A stretch of DNA of 64,000 nt from Lycium barbarum (taxonomy: Eukaryota > Streptophyta > Magnoliopsida > Solanales > Solanaceae), in contig NC_083343.1 in NCBI RefSeq assembly GCF_019175385.1, positions 56,194,457 to 56,258,456 on the forward strand, written 5' to 3'. Shown piece by piece: positions 34,522-45,990 of the stretch (position 1 is the stretch's first letter; each line of letters starts with the position of its first letter). The translations under genes and the position numbers were made by a program. Below the pieces are notes generated by a model. It saw only the letters and a list, made by a program, of their open reading frames with translations, was not told the DNA's origin and did no database searches.

Positions 34522-36405
34522 AGGGAAATCATGAGACCATATCACCCACACATACGTATCTACGAGCCTCTACTAGAGTACTAGACATAAGGACGGGACA
34601 GGACCCCGCCGTGCCCAAATATGGACAGAAAATAATAAATCAAATAGCACCTCCAGAATAATGGAGTGCTCTCGTAAATCCGCTGATAGCTCCTATGAAT
34701 CTGGATCACCTCCCTGCCTACCTGTGGGCATGAACACAACGTCCAAAGAAAAAGGACGTAAGTACGAACATTGGACTGATTATGTATGGCAAAAACAATA
34801 ATGACACATCAATGAAACTAGGAGGCATCAAGTAAGGAACAACATGTAACTGACTAACATTTAAGAATGAAATAGTGCATGCTAAATTACTTCATAAACA
34901 TCATCATATCATGTATGCATATGTGTATAAGCTGCCCGACCATATAGGTACGGTGTGATAATCATTAGCCCGCGTCCAGGCCTCCCGCGTCCGGGGTAAC
35001 CATCTCATGCCGCCCACTAGTGGTGTCTCCCCATGCCATCTAAACATGGTGTATACGCTGCCCGCCTTAGTAGTGTCTGCCCGGCCATATAGTCGCAATG
35101 TAATATCATCATCATGTACTCATTATAATGCATGCATAGGAACTCAAAGACAACTATACTTTATCGGGGTGACATAAGGTCGTGAACCCCCGATCCCATT
35201 ATGGAGTTTCATAAGTATTCTGCCTCACCATGAAGGAATTAGTATGTAAGGTGAGTGTAGCACAAAGAACAGCATCAATTAATCATATTTAGGATCATTA
35301 GCTTTGTAGAAGCATCTTATCATGAACTTTAGAATCCTTAGACTTAAGCTCATCATCATCATTATTGTACTCATAACGTATCTCTTACCTTATCTCATAT
35401 GAAGCTCTTTACCATTATGGCTCATAGTTTTTGAGATGTAAGAAAAGTCATGGAAAGATAGGGAGTATCATGTCATAAGAATCATGCCTTAGGAAGAAGG
35501 GACTAGCCTCACATACCTTTTCGTGTAGCTACTATTTCACTTGAACATTCCTCTCCAATATTCACGTTTCTACCTTCAAGAGAGTTCATACTAATATTAG
35601 ATAATCAATAACGTAAACACGCTTTAACTAAAGATAGAGAAAAATTGGACAGCACTTCCTTTGTTTATACAACTTTCTCCATACCACATAGCAACTCCCC
35701 ATCATCAATAATAACATTCGTAATATCATAATCAATAACTTTAGTCAAGTTCATCATTATCCAACTCCCACAATTTCCTCTCAAGGTCATCCATAATCAT
35801 GATCATAATACAACATTACATTCATCCTCATCTAATGTTTCTCCCATGTTTTTAATATCATTTATAGCATAATCATAATCACAACATATCAAGAATCATA
35901 ATTCATTCTAAGTTACCACTCAAAGATGCCAGTATTCTCATATTTATGACCCATTTTCTATCTCTTTCTACAATCCAAGTCTTTCAACCTCTCAATACCT
36001 TAAGCAACATAGAATGATCATAAAACTTACCTTAGATAGTGTGGGAATGATCCTTGAGTGGAAATACTTCACTTGAGTCAAAACCCTAGTTCACTTCCAA
36101 TGGGATTTCTTGCCTTAGATGAACCCTAATGAGTTTCTTGCACTTGGTTCTCTTGGTTTGATGAAGTTGATCTTTGATTCATCTTGATTTTGTGTTGATG
36201 AAATGTATAGAACACTCTAGAACCCTTGAGAGATATGGAGAAGAGTGGGAAATGAAAATAATGAAGTGGGAACATCATCTTATACTTGGATTTAAGTCAG
36301 CCCATCGGGACCTCCACGGACACTTATACGGTCCGTATAAATGACCGTACTTACCATCAGAGAAACAACATTTCTGTTGGGTGCTATACGGACCCTTATA
36401 CGGAC
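34272..36405 (-). repeat. TE6 3' LTR, outer part
   Basis: TGTCACGACCCG start, (AT)n microsatellite at about 34459-34516, shared block at about 34718-34795, GCCATATAG modules at 34935-35100. It is cut at CGGAC (36401-36405) by TE7 and continues at 50438. The summed length of about 2.5 kb agrees with related LTRs. Confidence 0.93.
36401..36405. repeat. Left target-site duplication of TE7 (CGGAC)
   Basis: CGGAC precedes TE7's TGTTACACC and recurs at 50433-50437 directly after TE7's TCATGACA end. The target lies within a TATACGGACCGTATA palindrome of TE6's LTR. Confidence 0.95.
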
Positions 36406-38599
36406 TGTTACACCTCGTAAAATTTTCCCATGAACGTACCACGAATAGACTAATGAAGAATATGGGTATATGATGTTTTAATGAGAAGGGAACGACGTTT
36501 GACGACCTTAAGTAAGATTTCAAAGGAAATGGGAACAAGAGATAGGTTATGCTCCACAATGACTAATTATAGGTTTTGAAGACTTGAAAGTCGCAGATTT
36601 TCACTTTGGTCCAGTCGACCGTAAAGTGAAATACGGACCGTAAAGTGGTATACGGCCCGTAAATCTCCATGTCGTATTTCAACTCACCAAACTTAAACTT
36701 TCTGTCAAATGTTTAAATGGTTAAATACGACTTGGAATACGGATCGTAAATTGAAATACGGCCTGTAAACCGTGATCGTAAATCACCATGATCCTCAGCA
36801 TACCCTTCTGGTTTTGATATGCTTAAAGAAGACCATAATATACGGCCCGTAAACTGGAATATGGTGTTATACCCCGCGTTTTCAGAGCATGAGCGTGACA
36901 CGTGCTTCCTCAAAAAAAATTGACAATCATGTTGTTGCTACATAATTTAAACTCACGTCGATAGTATTATATCCCGTATTTTTGTACGTCGGATTATTCT
37001 TAAGCCGAGGTGGGGTCCACACGTCGAGATTTTTTTTAGGGACATGTGACAAGTTATATGAATCACATATGTGAAGTTAACCACAACTCAAGAAGGACTC
37101 TTGAGCCAAATCAAAGTGGAAGCCCTCCAAACAAATAATTTTATGTTACGTTTTTGGGTGATCTGACTTCAGGAGGCCATAACCCCATCAGTATTTGGGA
37201 ATTTGGGAAAACTTCCAGAATGAAAGTTGTATATAATTGAATTATCATTCCAACAATAGGTCGTGGATCCATAGGCGACGTCGGGATAATGAGATACAGA
37301 CGTTTTAAGGCAGAAAGGTCAGTGGGCTAGGCCCAATCCGGGCCCAACCGGGTTAGGCTCATGACCCATGCCTATTTAAGTGAAATTTCAGCACTTTCTC
37401 CTCATTTATCAGACCAAGAACACCAGAAAATTCTAGAAAGAGAGAGAGAAGAAAAACCAATTTTGACCAAAATCTGAGCCCCGAATCCCGAAGCCCATGA
37501 AGAGAAAAGTGTTGTACGCTGCGTTGTTTTCCATTTGAGCTAAAAATCAACCAAGGAGAAGAGTGATAACGTGGTGGTTGCATGCTTAAGGTATGAATAA
37601 GGTTCCTTTTCATTATTAATGAGTTTATTTAGAGTTTTAACGGATTAGAACAGAGGGAATAGCCTGATAAATTCGTTTGTTGGTGCTGTGAATTATGGGA
37701 CGCGATTTGAAGAAATCTTTGGATGAAAATAAATGTATTTAACTTGTGAAATGTGGAGGATGTGGTTATTGATGTTGTTAGTGTTAATTTCAGCTTCTAT
37801 ATGGAAATAAAATTATTAAATAGTTATATCGCAAATTTGGTTGGTTGAGAAATTTAGAAAACAGTGCACGGGCTGTTTTATGGCATACGTCGGTATTGGA
37901 AATGATGTTAATACTATTGGTATTGTTGTTGATGTTGTTGGTTGTTGAATTGGAATCTCGGGCTAGGCATATAAACAGGGGAAATGTTGCCCGAATTTCG
38001 GTAGAATTTAAAAGGGTTTTAATTAAAGTTTCGAGACGAACGTACGACGATGATCCTAATGATATTATGAATGATTCCATATGTAGAGTACGAGGCTACG
38101 AATAATTCTTAAGCGAGTTGCAAGACGAGAAGTAAGTTGAAAGTCGAGAATCATCTTCCAGGTATGTAAGGCTTACCATTTCTTTCTTTGGCATGTCCTA
38201 GAGCTAAGTAAGGTATGACACGCATTTCGGGGTAACTCCATTCTTTAATTCCGAGCTTGTTTACGATTCTTATTCACTTCTTGACATGAGTATACTTAGT
38301 ATAGTCAAGCTTATTGTATGATTTAATATCAAACAAAGCTTAAAGGGTTCTTGCTCCTAAAAGAGTTCTATAAGGATTAATGTCCCTAACTTTCATAGGC
38401 GGTCTCGGATTGCTTTGAAATGTTTGTAAAGGTTTTTGTAAGGAATAATGTCCATAACTTTCTTATACTAACTCGGATTGACTCGAAACGTGGTTGTGAT
38501 CTTTCAAGCGTCGATTAGTGTACTTACCCATCGAGTCTTAAAATAATTGTTTTTATGCATATGGTTTCTCACTACTCTGCTCGTGCACGCCTTAATATG

Positions 38600-38985
38600 T
38601 CCTTCACCGAGTCCCGGGCCGGGTATGTTATCGTGCGCACTCCACTGCATTGTTCACCGAGTCCCTCACTAGAGGGCCGGGTACGGTATATATATATATG
38701 ATGACATGATGAGATGATGATATGTTATGGCGGCCAGGAGGGCATATGATGACTTCATTCACCGAGTCCCTCACTAGAGGGCCGGGTACGGTATATGTAT
38801 ATATATATATATATATATATGCATGCATGATGATATGATGGTATGATGACATGATTTTATCCGCCGAGTCCCTCACTAGAGGGCCGGGTACGATATATAT
38901 ATGCATGATGATATGATAGTATGTTGACATGATGACATGACTTTGTCCACCGAGTCCCATAATGGGCCGGGTATGGTATTTGATA
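38600..38985 (+). repeat. TE8 tandem CACCGAGTCCC...GGGCCGGGTA repeats
   Basis: Five units beginning near 38602, 38653, 38758, 38860 and 38949, each with CGAGTCCC, usually TCACTAGAGGGCCGGGTACG, then an AT run and GATGA repeats. Spacing is about 50 to 105 bp. Minus-strand frames here repeat TVPGPLVRDS only because of the repeats. Confidence 0.85.
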
Positions 38986-39307
38986 ATGGCATGCATGATT
39001 TTCATTTTAAAAGGCATATGTATTGATGTTTTAAAAGTCATACTTGTTTCTAGCAAATCTCCATTTTGGTTATGATCCTATTTACGGTATTTCATGCTTT
39101 ACATGCTCAGTACATATTCTGTACTGACCCCCTTTCTTCGGGGGCTGCGTTTCATGCCACGCAGGTACATACAGACGAGTAGAAGACATTGCTAGAGGCT
39201 GTTCCAGCGGGATTGGCGGGCTCCATTTCTTTCCGGAGTGTTGCCGAGTAAGAGTGTACATGTTATGATTTTCCTGATTGATGTTAGAGACTTTGCAGAC
39301 AGGGTCA

Positions 39308-39315
39308 TGTATATA
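39308..39315. repeat. Left 8-bp target-site duplication of TE9 (TGTATATA)
   Basis: TGTATATA is repeated exactly at 40251-40258. Eight bases is the hAT superfamily signature. Confidence 0.93.
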
Positions 39316-40250
39316 TAGGCCTGTGCACGAATCGGTTCGATTCGGTTTTGGCTATCATCGAGTTGAAATTTCGAATTTCAACTTTCTAAAATTCTCAACC
39401 AAACTCGATCAAATCTAGGTTCAATTTGATTCGTTTTTATTATTTCGGTTCGGTTACACAAATTGGTTTGTTCGGTTTATTCGAAATTTCAACAAGTAAC
39501 TATTTTCATTTCAGTTTTAGAGTAAACACAACAAAAAATAATGAGATCCTAAATTTGCAACCTTATAACCAAGACATTAACCAAGAAAAAAAATCATAAA
39601 CTTGCAAGCATAATAGCATATAAATAGCAAAACAAGAGCTTGAAAACTTGTGCAGGCATACAAATTCGCTAACACCACATTACATATACCAAATTAATAA
39701 TCCAGCATCTTGCAACCTGCAAGCAGACAAGCCTAATAACTCAGTTTGCATCCTCAAAAAAACCAAAAAAGAAAAAAACTCTAATTTGTACAGCCGAAGA
39801 TCAGAGAACAAAAAAAACCATGGGTGAAGGTAATGGCCAAAAGGAAGAGATGGTCCGTGAGAAGAACGCTGAAAAAATGAAAGACCAAAAGGGAAGTCAG
39901 CTTGAGGCCAACGAAGAAGGACATGAATATCTAGTGCAAAGTGTGCATGCAGACATTCATTTGCACCACTTCCGAAGTTAAATAAATATTACTTCACTAT
40001 TAAGTATTAAGCGTATATATAGTTAGACTATTAGAGTATTAGTCATATTAGTCATTAGTGACATATAAATTCGTTTTGTTCGGGTCGGTTCGGTTGATAA
40101 TTGAAGCCAACCGTATTCGAACCGATAAACCGTAATATTTTACAATTGCATTTGTAAATCGAAATCAAATTGTATTATCCGAATCGAATTATCCGAATTG
40201 TTTCGAATCGGTTCGGAAATTCGGGTTGAACCGATTTGTGCACAGGCCTA
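39316..40250. mobile_element. TE9: non-autonomous hAT-type element (935 bp) carrying a gene fragment
   Basis: Terminal inverted repeats of at least 22 bp start TAGGCCTGTGCAC and continue (one mismatch) into AATCGGTT, with the mirror image at the right end. Subterminal regions are rich in TTCGGTTCGG. The perfect 8-bp duplication and the terminal sequence fit hAT. There is no transposase; the interior is AT-rich apart from a host-gene fragment at 39820-39981. Confidence 0.93.
39820..39981 (+). pseudogene. Captured 5' part of a SERF-like/C2H2 zinc-finger small protein gene (At2g23090-like)
   Basis: From ATG at 39820 the frame reads MGEGNGQKEEMVREKNAEK and KDQKGSQLEAN, which resembles the conserved N-terminus of the small plant 4F5/SERF-type protein with a zinc-finger motif. 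After QLEAN a one-base loss shifts the frame. In the shifted frame the next codons read CKVCMQTFICTTSEV, the conserved zinc-finger segment, but with a stop just before it. The fragment ends at about the middle of the roughly 75-residue parent protein. No intron is visible, so either exonic sequence or a cDNA was captured. A 53-residue product is formally open and has no known role. Confidence 0.82.
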
Positions 40251-42661
40251 TGTATATAGAAAGTCAGTCCCGTAAGCGGCTCTGTAAACCGACGTACCAT
40301 TGTGCATTATGTTACAAATTCTATACGATTACCGATTTTACTTGATTTGATTACCACGAAAAGAATGGTTTTGATCAGTTTTCATTATGCATTTCATTTC
40401 GTAACATGAGAGTCCAGTGGGGTTATGAACGTAGCGGGAACTAATGGGGTTCGCTCGGCTCTGAATATGGGGCCGAGTGCCCATCATGCCCTACCAAGGT
40501 TAGGGTGTGACATAGGGACCGTAAACTAGGTTTACGACCACTGTGCACTTCAGCTACTGTTCATTCCGGATCAGATTTTAAGTCATTAAAAGGAGACCTA
40601 AGCTCATTCAATGCATTTCATTTCCACGATAATTCTCTCTAGAAACCTCTAGAATGCTCTCTACTCTTCATCACAAGAAAACCAAAGGAAATCCATAATC
40701 AATAACACCAAATCCATGAAATAAAGTGTATGAAACCTAGCTAAAGTTGATCTCTCTTAAGAAAACCCAAAGGAAGTGAACTAGGGTTTTGGTGCAAGAA
40801 GAGTAATATCACTCAAGGATTGTTCCTACAACATCTAAGGTAAGTTTTATGGCATTTACATGTTATTTAGGGTATGGAAGAGTTGAAACACTTAGATTAT
40901 AGAAGGATATAAGAAATGGGTCATTAATGAGTGAATAGTGTCATGTTTGGATGGTAGTTGGATTGAATCATAAATGTTGGGGTGTTGTGATTATGAATAC
41001 GTTATAAATGATATTTAGGCCATGGAAAGAAGTGTGATACGTGAGGAAACGCGATAGCAAGCTATAACCATAAAGGTGGGGAAAATGAAGAGAAATGGTG
41101 GATTATGGTCATTGTATATAAATGATGATTGTTGATTGTTATATTGTGAATGTTGTTGCGAGTGTTGGGAGTTGATATAGAATATGGGGAAAGTAGTATA
41201 AACAAAGGAAGTGCTGCGCAATTTCCCCTAGCTTTAGAAAGCCTGTTCTTATAATTGCTTAGCTAATAACGATATAAATTCTCTTGAAGGTAGAACGTGT
41301 GCATTAAAGGAGAACACGCAAGAGATAGCTTAGTTAAACGTCAAAGGTATGTAAGGCTTATCCCTTCCTTCAGAGGCATGAATCTTTCAAACTTTCCATG
41401 ATCCTCCTATGTGATGGGTCTTATGAGTCCTTAAATATACTAGATTACATACGAGCATGATAATGATGATAATGAGTTGAAGTATAGAGATTCGATAGTT
41501 TATGATATGATGATCCCATAACGCTGATGATGTCATTATTTTTAACACTCACCTTATGCACTATTTCCTTCAAAGTGAGGCAGGTACTCATAAATGTTCA
41601 TAATATAATCGGGGGCTTACGACCTTACATCACCACAACATAGCCATGGTTGTCTTCAAAGTCTAATGTATACTCCTAATGCTAAATGTGAAATGATGTA
41701 AAGTCATGGTATGTTTATAAGATGATCAATAATGCTAGCTTATAGTATGCCTATTGTATGTATGAACTTGCCAAGCTATGATAAGATTGTGATACGTTCA
41801 TGAAATGTGCAATAGTGATGGGTAATGATTGATTATGTGATAATGAAATTCCACCGCGCCAGAATGGTCGGGCATGTCACCGCTAAGGCGGGCTGCATAT
41901 GATTCCACCGTGCCTAGAGGGCCGGGCATGTCACCGCTAAGGCGGGCTGCGATATTACACCGAGCCTAGAGGGTCGGGCATAATCACCACTAGTGGGCGG
42001 CATATGATTGTTACCCGGACGCGGGATAACGATGAGGATTGTGATATGACGAGATATGTGATGTGAGGACATGTGTACCATGATATATGTATGAAATGTA
42101 TTAGCTTATGACACTCTTGCAGGTTATATCTTTCTCTTATGGCTTATGATCCTCCTATTGTATTTATTCCACTCTTGTCTTACACACTCAGTACAATGTT
42201 CGTACTGATGGCCGTTTTCTTTGGACGTTGTGTTCATGCCCACAGGTAGACAGGGAGGCGAGCTTGAGCCAGACTCGTAGGAGCTGTTAGCCGATTGAAA
42301 GCACTCCTTTGTTCCGGAGGTGCTTGATTATTCTTTTGTGTATATTTGTATATGTTAGGCTCGACGGGGTCCTGTCCCGTCTAAGCCTTTTGTACTTCAG
42401 TAGAGGCTCGTAGATACACGGTGTGGGTTATGTGGTCTGGTAAAGTCACGATGGTATAATTGTATATATTATTTTTGATAGGCTAAAGGGCTTATGTATA
42501 TGAAACTATTCATGTTTACAAATGAAATATGACTTCCTTATGATTTGAGTATAAAAATCGATAAAAGAGTAGTTAATGAGTATAATGCGTAGCAGAACGA
42601 GCGGTGCTCGGTGGTTAGCCCCGGGTACCCGTCGCGGCCCTTAGCTGGGTCTTGACAAAAG

Positions 42662-42673
42662 TGGTATCAGAGC
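42662..42673 (+). other. TE7 primer binding site for initiator tRNA-Met
   Basis: TGGTATCAGAGC four bases after the LTR end. The leader 42674-42862 contains no gene. Confidence 0.94.
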
Positions 42674-42862
42674 AGTTCAGTCCTAGGAAGTGTCTAAGAG
42701 CCGTATCTAGTAGAGTCTTGTTTATGGTGTGTTACGCGCCACATCAATAAACAATAGGCTACAAGGCATTTAGGAAAAATGACCATCTTTCTCCTCATGA
42801 GATCGTGCGATAGAGCCGTGCATAAGATTTTATCCTCCCTAATAGTGTGTTATGATTTCAGA

Positions 42863-44184
42863 ATGCCGCCAAAGGGAAAGGCTACAGCCGCACAGAAGGG
42901 CAAGATTACAGCAAAGAGGCGGGTAGAAAGAGAGCCTCCGATGTGGAATACTTCTTCTACCTCGCCTAATGTGGAAGAGCAAGGAGAAGCTCCAGCTCCA
43001 ATTCCCCCACCAGTTGCTTCGGGTCAACAAATGACCGAGGCCATTCAGTTATTGACACAATTGGTCGCCACTCAGGCACAATGACAAAATGCAGGCCCAA
43101 GTGATCGGGCAGCGAGTACCCAAGCCCGTGATTTTATGAGTCTAAATCCTCCGGAATTCTTCGGGTCAAAGCCGGATGAAAACCCGCAAAGCTTCATAGA
43201 TGAGATGCTAAGGACATTGAAGATTGTCCATGCCTCTGAAACCGAATCCGTGGAGTTGGCATCTTATAGACTCCGGGATGTGGCAGTTTTATGGTACAAC
43301 AACTGGGTATTATCAAGAGGAAAGAATGTGCCTCCTCCGGTTTGGCTAGAATTCGTGGATGCATTTATTCGTCATTATTTGCCACCTGAGGTCTGCCGAG
43401 CTAAAGCGGATAGATTTCTAAATTTGAGGCAAGGAAATATGAGTGCCCGGGAGTATAGCATGCAATTTAATTCCTTGGCTAGATATGCCCCGACTATGGT
43501 GGCCGACATGGGAGATCGCGTACATAGATTTGTGAGTGTCTTGGGGCCACGTTTGTTCAAGGATTGCTTGACGGCCTCTTTGTAAGAAAGGATGGATATT
43601 TCCCGAATACAAGCCCACGCCCAGAACTTAAAGGGACGACAACAACCACAAAGGGGTGATCGCGACAGTGATAGGAGACAAAGCAAAAGGGCTAGATCTA
43701 TGGGCACAGGCAGTGATTATAGAGGGGGATCGAGGCAGACCTATTCCCGACATTCAGGTCAATCAGTGACTAGTGCGCCTCCAAGATTCACGGATAGGGG
43801 ATTTGATCGTTCTTTTCCTTCAGGGCAGGGCCAGAGTTCGAGAGCTTCGGGTTCTCAGTTTGGGGGTGATTACAGCCAGAGTAGACCACCAGTTCCACGA
43901 TGTAGCCGGTGCCAGAAATTGCACTCAAGGCCATGTCGACAGGACACGGATGCTTGTTATGTTTGTGGACATACTGGGCATTTGATGCGAGATTGTCCCT
44001 CGCGGTATGGTAGAGGTGGGGTTCAGCCCACAGGCTCAGCAGCTGGTTCTTCATCAGTACGCTCGATAGGGCAGACTTCTCAGATGTCAGCAGGTCGAGG
44101 CAGAGGCAGGGGGGCGACATCCACTTCAGGTGCCACTCAGCCCCGTGTATATGCTTTAGCCGAACGACAGGATCTCGAGTCCTC
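42863..44184 (+). pseudogene. gag: TE7 gag, full-length with two stops
   Basis: ATG at 42863 (MPPKGKATAAQKGK) is the conserved start, although the frame is open upstream to 42779. Capsid domain: LLTQLVATQAQ, SLNPPEFFGSKPDE, ELASYRLRDVAVLWYNNW, FLNLRQGNMSAREYS, LARYAPTMVADMGDRVHRF. A Gln/Arg/Ser-rich linker and an intact knuckle [14 protein letters not shown] (about 43955-43996) follow. TGA at 43082 and TAA at 43583 interrupt one continuous frame; sister copies have Arg/Trp and Gln there. With those exceptions this is the best-preserved gag in the window and shows what TE2 and TE4 have lost. Confidence 0.93.
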
Positions 44185-45484
44185 TCCGAATGTGGTTACA
44201 GGTATATCGTCTATATTCTCCCGTGATGTGTATGCACTGATAGATCCGGGTTCTACATTCTCTTATATTACTCCATATGTTGCTGGTTGTATTGGGGTGA
44301 AACCTGAGCCAATCAAACCTTTTGAGGTGTCTACTCCGGTTGGTGATCCCGTGATAGCAAGACAAGTGTACAAAAATTGTGTAGTTGTGATATGTGATCG
44401 CCAGACCACGGCTGATTTGATTGAGTTGGAAATGTTAGATTTTGATGTAATTATGGGTATGGATTGGTTGGCATCGTGTTATGCTAATGTTGATTGTCGA
44501 TTGAAAGTGGTTCGATTCCAATTCTCGGGAGAGCTCGTGCTTGAATGGAAGGGTAATGCAGCATCACCGAAGGGTAGGTTTATTTCCTACCTTAAGGCAA
44601 GGAAGATGATAGCTAAAGGCTATATTTATCATTTAGTCCGGGTTCATGATACCGAGTCAAAGCCGCCAGCTTTCCAATCAGTTCCAGTAGTTAATGAATT
44701 CCCAGACGTGTTTCCAGACGAACTTCCAGGCCTTCCTCCAGAAAGAGAGATTGACTTCGCTATTGATGTGTTGCCAGACACTAAGCCCATTTCTATTCCT
44801 CCTTATCGAATGGCTCCGGAAGAGTTGAAAGAGTTAAAGGCACAGTTGAAAGATTTGCTTGAAAAGGGGTTTATCAGACCCAGTTCATCACCGTGGGGAG
44901 CACCGGTCTTGTTCGTGAGGAAGAAAGACGGATCTCTATGAATGTGTATCAACTACAGGCAATTGAACAAAGTGACGATAAAGAACAAATATCCTCTCCC
45001 AAGGATTGATGACTTATTCGATCAATTGCAAGGTGCCAAGTGGTTTTCTAAAATAGATTTGAGGTCGGGTTACCATCAAGTGAGAGTTAGAGAAGCGGAT
45101 ATTCCCAAAACAGCCTTCAGAACTAGATATGGCCGCTATGAATTCCGAGTGATGTCGTTTGGGTTGACTAATGCTCCGGCCGTGTTTATGAATTTGATGA
45201 ACAACGTATTCAGACCTCTCTTGAACTTATTTGTGATAGTATTTATTGATGATATTCTGGTGTATTCTCGCACAAAATTAGAACATGCCGATCATTTGCG
45301 AATTGTTCTTGGCATTCTTCGAGCTCGAGAATTGTATGCAAAATTTTCAAAGTGCGAGTTCTGGCTAAATTCTGTGACCTTTTTGGGCCATGTTATTTCA
45401 GAAAATCGAGGCTGTGAAGACTTGGCCAAGGCCTACGACGCCTACAGAAGTTCGTATTTTTCTGGGTTTGGTGGGTTATTATAG
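44185..45484 (+). pseudogene. pol: TE7 protease and reverse transcriptase
   Basis: Same frame as gag. Protease: [75 protein letters not shown] at 44939 (CGA in TE1), then [60 protein letters not shown]. At about 45402 a 26-bp deletion between two TCAG copies shifts the frame, so the last 28 codons of this stretch are not native. Confidence 0.93.
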
Positions 45485-45990
45485 AAGATTTGTAGAGGGC
45501 TTCTCATCCATTTCAGCCCTATTGACGAAGCTAACCCAGAAGTTAGCCAAATTTCAGTGGAATGATGCTTGTGAACGTAGCTTCCAAGAGTTGAAAGGCA
45601 TATTGACCTCAGCTCCGGTCTTAACACTTCCAGAAGGGTCGGATGGCTATGTGGTATATTGTGACGCTTCCGGTGTCGGATTAGGATGCCTATTGATGCC
45701 GCATGGCAAAGTTATTGCATATGCTTCGAGACAATTACGGAAACATGAAAAGAATTATCCAACTCATGATCTAGAATTGGCTGCGGTTATTCATGCCTTA
45801 AAAATATGGAGGCATTATTTGTATAGTGTGCATGTTCATATCTACACAGATCACAAAAGCCTTCAATACATTTTCAAGCAAAAGGAGTTGAACCTGCGGC
45901 AGAGGCGGTGGTTAGAATTGTTAAAAGATTATGATGTGAACATTTTGTACCACCCTGGAAAAGCGAATGTAGTAGCGATGCGTTTAGCCG
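45405..45990 (+). pseudogene. pol: TE7 RNase H
   Basis: Open in the frame entered after the 26-bp deletion: [110 protein letters not shown] single-base loss at about 45977 returns to the original frame. Confidence 0.92.

Larger units (their letters stand above)
36865..40512 (+). mobile_element. TE8: solo LTR (about 2.7 kb plus inserted TE9)
   Basis: TGTTATACCCCG at 36865 to GGGTGTGACA at 40512, with no primer site, coding region or purine tract. Flanks are TATGG (36860-36864) and TAGGG (40513-40517). TE7's intact 3' LTR has TACGG at this point, so each copy of the 5-bp duplication has gained one substitution. It has its own version of the shared block (about 39095-39170). Confidence 0.9.
36406..42657 (+). 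repeat. TE7 5' LTR, interrupted by TE8
   Basis: TGTTACACCTCG start to CTTGACA end, about 2.6 kb once TE8 is removed. It contains a block of about 53-bp tandem units (starts at 41851, 41905, 41957; each CACCG-GCC...GGGC...CACCGCTAAGGCGGGC), the shared LTR block (about 42181-42251), and decayed ATACGGACCGTAAA inverted repeats (36620-36860). Confidence 0.94.

Noticed and set aside
37790..38105. Overlapping frames on both strands in TE8
   Set aside because: Low-complexity GTT/AAC repeats give Asn- or Leu/Val-rich text on both strands; within an LTR.
38600..38985. CRISPR-like array
   Set aside because: Units vary in length, there are no uniform spacers, and the context is a plant LTR.
36865..40512. 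TE8 as a complete retrotransposon
   Set aside because: Interior has no primer site, gag, pol or purine tract; the only inner insertion is the hAT element TE9.
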